Below, piece after piece: positions 12,736 through 14,502 of a stretch of DNA of 14,502 bases. Under the pieces are notes generated by a model. The model was given only the letters and a program-made list of their open reading frames with translations, was not told the origin of the DNA and made no database searches. The stretch's first letter is position 1, and the number at the start of each line of letters is the position of its first letter. Location: positions 1-14,502 of the forward strand of contig JALPXT010000027.1 in the NCBI GenBank assembly GCA_023271485.1. The letters run 5' to 3'. This DNA comes from Dehalococcoidia bacterium (GTDB lineage: Bacteria > Chloroflexota > Dehalococcoidia > SZUA-161 > SpSt-899). Position numbers and translations under genes: made by a program.

Positions 12736-14246
12736 TTGCTCCTCGTTGCCAGCAACCGGTTCAAGGCGTTCATATATGCCCTGGCGCTGGCGACGATGAT
12801 GTCCGTGTGAGCACCACGACCGACGTACCGCTTGCTCTCGCTCTCTATCCTCACCGTTACCTCGCCAATAGCATCGATGCCCCCGGTTACTGATTTGACG
12901 CTGAACTCAACGAGCTCGTTGGGCACCATCACCAGGTGGTTGATGGCCCTGTAGACGGCATCCACCGGGCCGGTGCCCTGTGCCGCGTTGGAAAGAAGCT
13001 GTCCCTCGGGGCCGGTGAGCCTGACCGAGGCGGTAGGGATGATGGGATCGCCGCAGGAAACCTGGACGTGCTCCAGATGGTAAGTCTCGTGCACCGTACG
13101 CAATTCCTCAGCTACGAGGGCCTCAAGATCGCGGTCGGTGATGTCTCTCTTTTTGTCAGCCAGCTCCTTGAAGGCTAGAAATGCTCGGCCCAATTCCTCG
13201 TCGCTCAGAGTGTAGCCCAACTCCTCGAGCCTCTTCCTGAAGGCATGGCGTCCGCTGAGCTTGCCCAGTGAAAGGGTAGTCCCGGTGAGGCCGATGGACT
13301 CCGGATCCATGATCTCGTAGGTCGTCCGCTCCTTGATGATGCCGTCCTGGTGGATGCCTGATTCGTGGCGGAAGGCGTTGGCTCCTACAATGGCCTTGTT
13401 CGGCTGGACATACATCCCGGTCAGTTCGCTCACCAGTCGACTGGTCTTGTAGATTCGCGTGGTGTCTATCTCAGTGGTGTATCTCAACAGATCCTGGCGG
13501 GTCTTGATAGCCATGACGATCTCCTCCAGGGAGGCGTTGCCCGCCCGCTCTCCGATCCCGTTCACGGTACACTCGATCTGCCGCACCCCGTGATCGAGCA
13601 CCGCCAGGCTATTGGCCACCGCAAGTCCGAGGTCATTGTGGCAATGGACACTGACCACGGCACGATGGATATTAGGCACGTTCTTGAATATACCGTCAAT
13701 CAGGTTGCAGAACTCTCGTGGGATGGTGTAGCCGACGGTATCCGGGATATTCACCGTAGTGGCGCCGGCCTCGATAACCCCTTCAAGTATCTGGTAGAGA
13801 TAGTCCGGATCGGTGCGCGTGGCGTCCATGGGGGAGAACTCGACATCTTCCAGGTAACCCTTAGCCCGGGCAACCATCTCACAGGAAGCTTCGAGTATCT
13901 GCCGACGATCTTTCTTCAGTTGGTGGAGGAGGTGAATCTCCGAGCTGGAGAGGAACACATGGATTCGGGGATGCTGGGCATCTTTGATTGCCTCCCAGGC
14001 GACGTCTATGGCTTCGCGGTGAGCGTGAGCCAGGGCGCAGATGATGGGTCGCCGTACCTCGTCAGCGATGTGGCGTATGGCATCCAGCTCTCCCCTGGAG
14101 CTAATGGGGAAGCCCGCCTCGATGACATCCACGCCGAGCCGGTCCAGTTGCCTGGCGATTTCCATCTTGTCCTCAGCGGTGAGGGCCCCTCCCGCCGCCT
14201 GCTCCCCATCCCTTAAGGTGGTATCGAAGATGATGACCTTATCCAT
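12732..14246 (-). CDS. leuA: 2-isopropylmalate synthase
   Basis: Condenses acetyl-CoA with 2-oxoisovalerate, the first committed step of leucine synthesis. Length is 504 residues, as for the standard bacterial LeuA. The N-terminal TIM barrel shows [12 protein letters not shown] with R12 and D13, [22 protein letters not shown], and metal ligands H201 and H203 in VHCHNDLG and N237 in [11 protein letters not shown]. The linker HESGIHQDG follows, and the C-terminal allosteric domain (about 390-504, with IGEVTVRI near its end) is complete, so feedback inhibition by leucine is likely. A citramalate synthase is the main alternative, less likely given the adjacent leuC. An AAGGAG Shine-Dalgarno (14253-14258) lies 6 nt before the ATG. 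It is the first protein gene after the SRP RNA on this strand. Confidence 0.95.
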   Translation of the reverse strand: MDKVIIFDTTLRDGEQAAGGALTAEDKMEIARQLDRLGVDVIEAGFPISSRGELDAIRHIADEVRRPIICALAHAHREAIDVAWEAIKDAQHPRIHVFLSSSEIHLLHQLKKDRRQILEASCEMVARAKGYLEDVEFSPMDATRTDPDYLYQILEGVIEAGATTVNIPDTVGYTIPREFCNLIDGIFKNVPNIHRAVVSVHCHNDLGLAVANSLAVLDHGVRQIECTVNGIGERAGNASLEEIVMAIKTRQDLLRYTTEIDTTRIYKTSRLVSELTGMYVQPNKAIVGANAFRHESGIHQDGIIKERTTYEIMDPESIGLTGTTLSLGKLSGRHAFRKRLEELGYTLSDEELGRAFLAFKELADKKRDITDRDLEALVAEELRTVHETYHLEHVQVSCGDPIIPTASVRLTGPEGQLLSNAAQGTGPVDAVYRAINHLVMVPNELVEFSVKSVTGGIDAIGEVTVRIESESKRYVGRGAHTDIIVASARAYMNALNRLLATRSK

Positions 14247-14325
14247 GTCCTTCTCCTTGAATTCTCATAAGTTCAGGGGTCGTGCACCCGCTCTCGGTCT
14301 CGCCTCCTGGCTCGCCAACATCAGC

Positions 14326-14433
14326 CAGCTCAGACCAGGCAACCCTGCAACACCCAGAGGTGGCTACTTACCGCTGCTTCCTCCCGGACCTGACGGGGTT
14401 CATAGCTCTCTGCCGCGCAGGACCCAGCCTTCA
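14326..14433 (-). ncRNA. ffs: Signal recognition particle RNA (4.5S type)
   Basis: The minus strand carries the SRP RNA core almost exactly: GTCAGGTCCGG (14384-14394) followed by GGAAGCAGC (14373-14381), preceded by ATGAACCCC and followed by GGTAAG. Long-range arms GGGTCCTGC (14417-14425) and GCAGGGTTGCC (14338-14348) can close the rod, as in the small bacterial form. The RNA binds Ffh and targets membrane proteins. The ends are approximate. The leuA ATG is about 80 nt downstream on the same strand; the stretch between contains CTGGCT-loop-AGCCAG but no T-tract, so read-through into leuA is possible. I find no confident promoter in 14434-14502. Confidence 0.93.
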
Positions 14434-14490
14434 ACACCGCTTAATGAGGACGGCACCAAGAGACTGAAGATCTCAAGCGGGAATTCAGCC

Positions 14491-14502
14491 CCGCTATAGC
14501 GG
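14491..14502. repeat. Perfect 12-bp palindrome at the right edge
   Basis: CCGCTATAGCGG is fully self-complementary and ends at the window edge, so its context is cut off. On the minus strand it is followed by AGCGGG-(8 nt)-CCCGCT, sharing bases with it. It could be part of the end of the preceding minus-strand gene or its terminator. Confidence 0.5.

Noticed and set aside
13365..14216. Long open frame on the plus strand opposite leuA
   Set aside because: leuA on the other strand is full length with all catalytic residues; the opposing frame shows no family pattern.

Overview
The window looks like a chromosomal housekeeping segment from a bacterium with moderately high G+C. Product sequences and gene order (alaS next to ruvX; leuA-leuC; rnhB-yraN; FmdB zinc ribbons; a ThiD2-ThiE fusion) remind me most of Chloroflexota, in particular Dehalococcoidia. 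That assignment comes from recognition, not from a search. There is no phage, IS element or CRISPR array. The accessory parts are a small toxin-antitoxin pair, short repeats and one gene remnant.

Left part, + strand (1-7734): the end of an unrecognised gene, a GYD-domain protein with its own promoter, then a long co-directional run of alaS, a DUF433/DUF5615 toxin-antitoxin pair, ruvX, aroE, an MscS-type channel and aroC. Spacing from the TA pair onward is tight: 0 nt between antitoxin and toxin, 9 nt toxin to ruvX, a 4-nt overlap ruvX/aroE, 12 nt aroE to the channel and 3 nt channel to aroC. AroE and AroC are two steps of the shikimate route to chorismate, so this transcript mixes translation, rRNA processing, aromatic amino-acid synthesis and osmotic protection.

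Middle (7735-8575): a convergent short minus-strand frame that is a fusion of two broken genes, the N-terminus of an epimerase-type L-threonine 3-dehydrogenase joined in frame to the C-terminus of 2-amino-3-ketobutyrate CoA ligase (Kbl). A divergent sigma70-like promoter with an inverted repeat drives tRNA-His(GTG) and tRNA-Arg(TCG). A strong AT-rich hairpin then separates these from the opposing operon.

Right part, - strand (14502-8576): an SRP RNA gene, then leuA-leuC-rnhB-yraN-fmdB-fmdB-thiD2E, mostly overlapping or a few bases apart. LeuA and LeuC catalyse the first committed steps of leucine synthesis, but leuD and leuB are not beside them. RnhB and YraN are nucleic-acid enzymes, and ThiD2-ThiE closes the operon with thiamine phosphate synthesis. 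The only sizeable gap (yraN to fmdB) is filled by two short tandem repeats.

Most of the window is ordinary. The items most worth a second look are the Tdh-Kbl fusion remnant, the internally duplicated MscS channel, a dispersed-repeat-like insertion inside aroC, the TA pair between alaS and ruvX, and the inverted repeat in the tRNA promoter. I did not find convincing evidence for a wholly new system.
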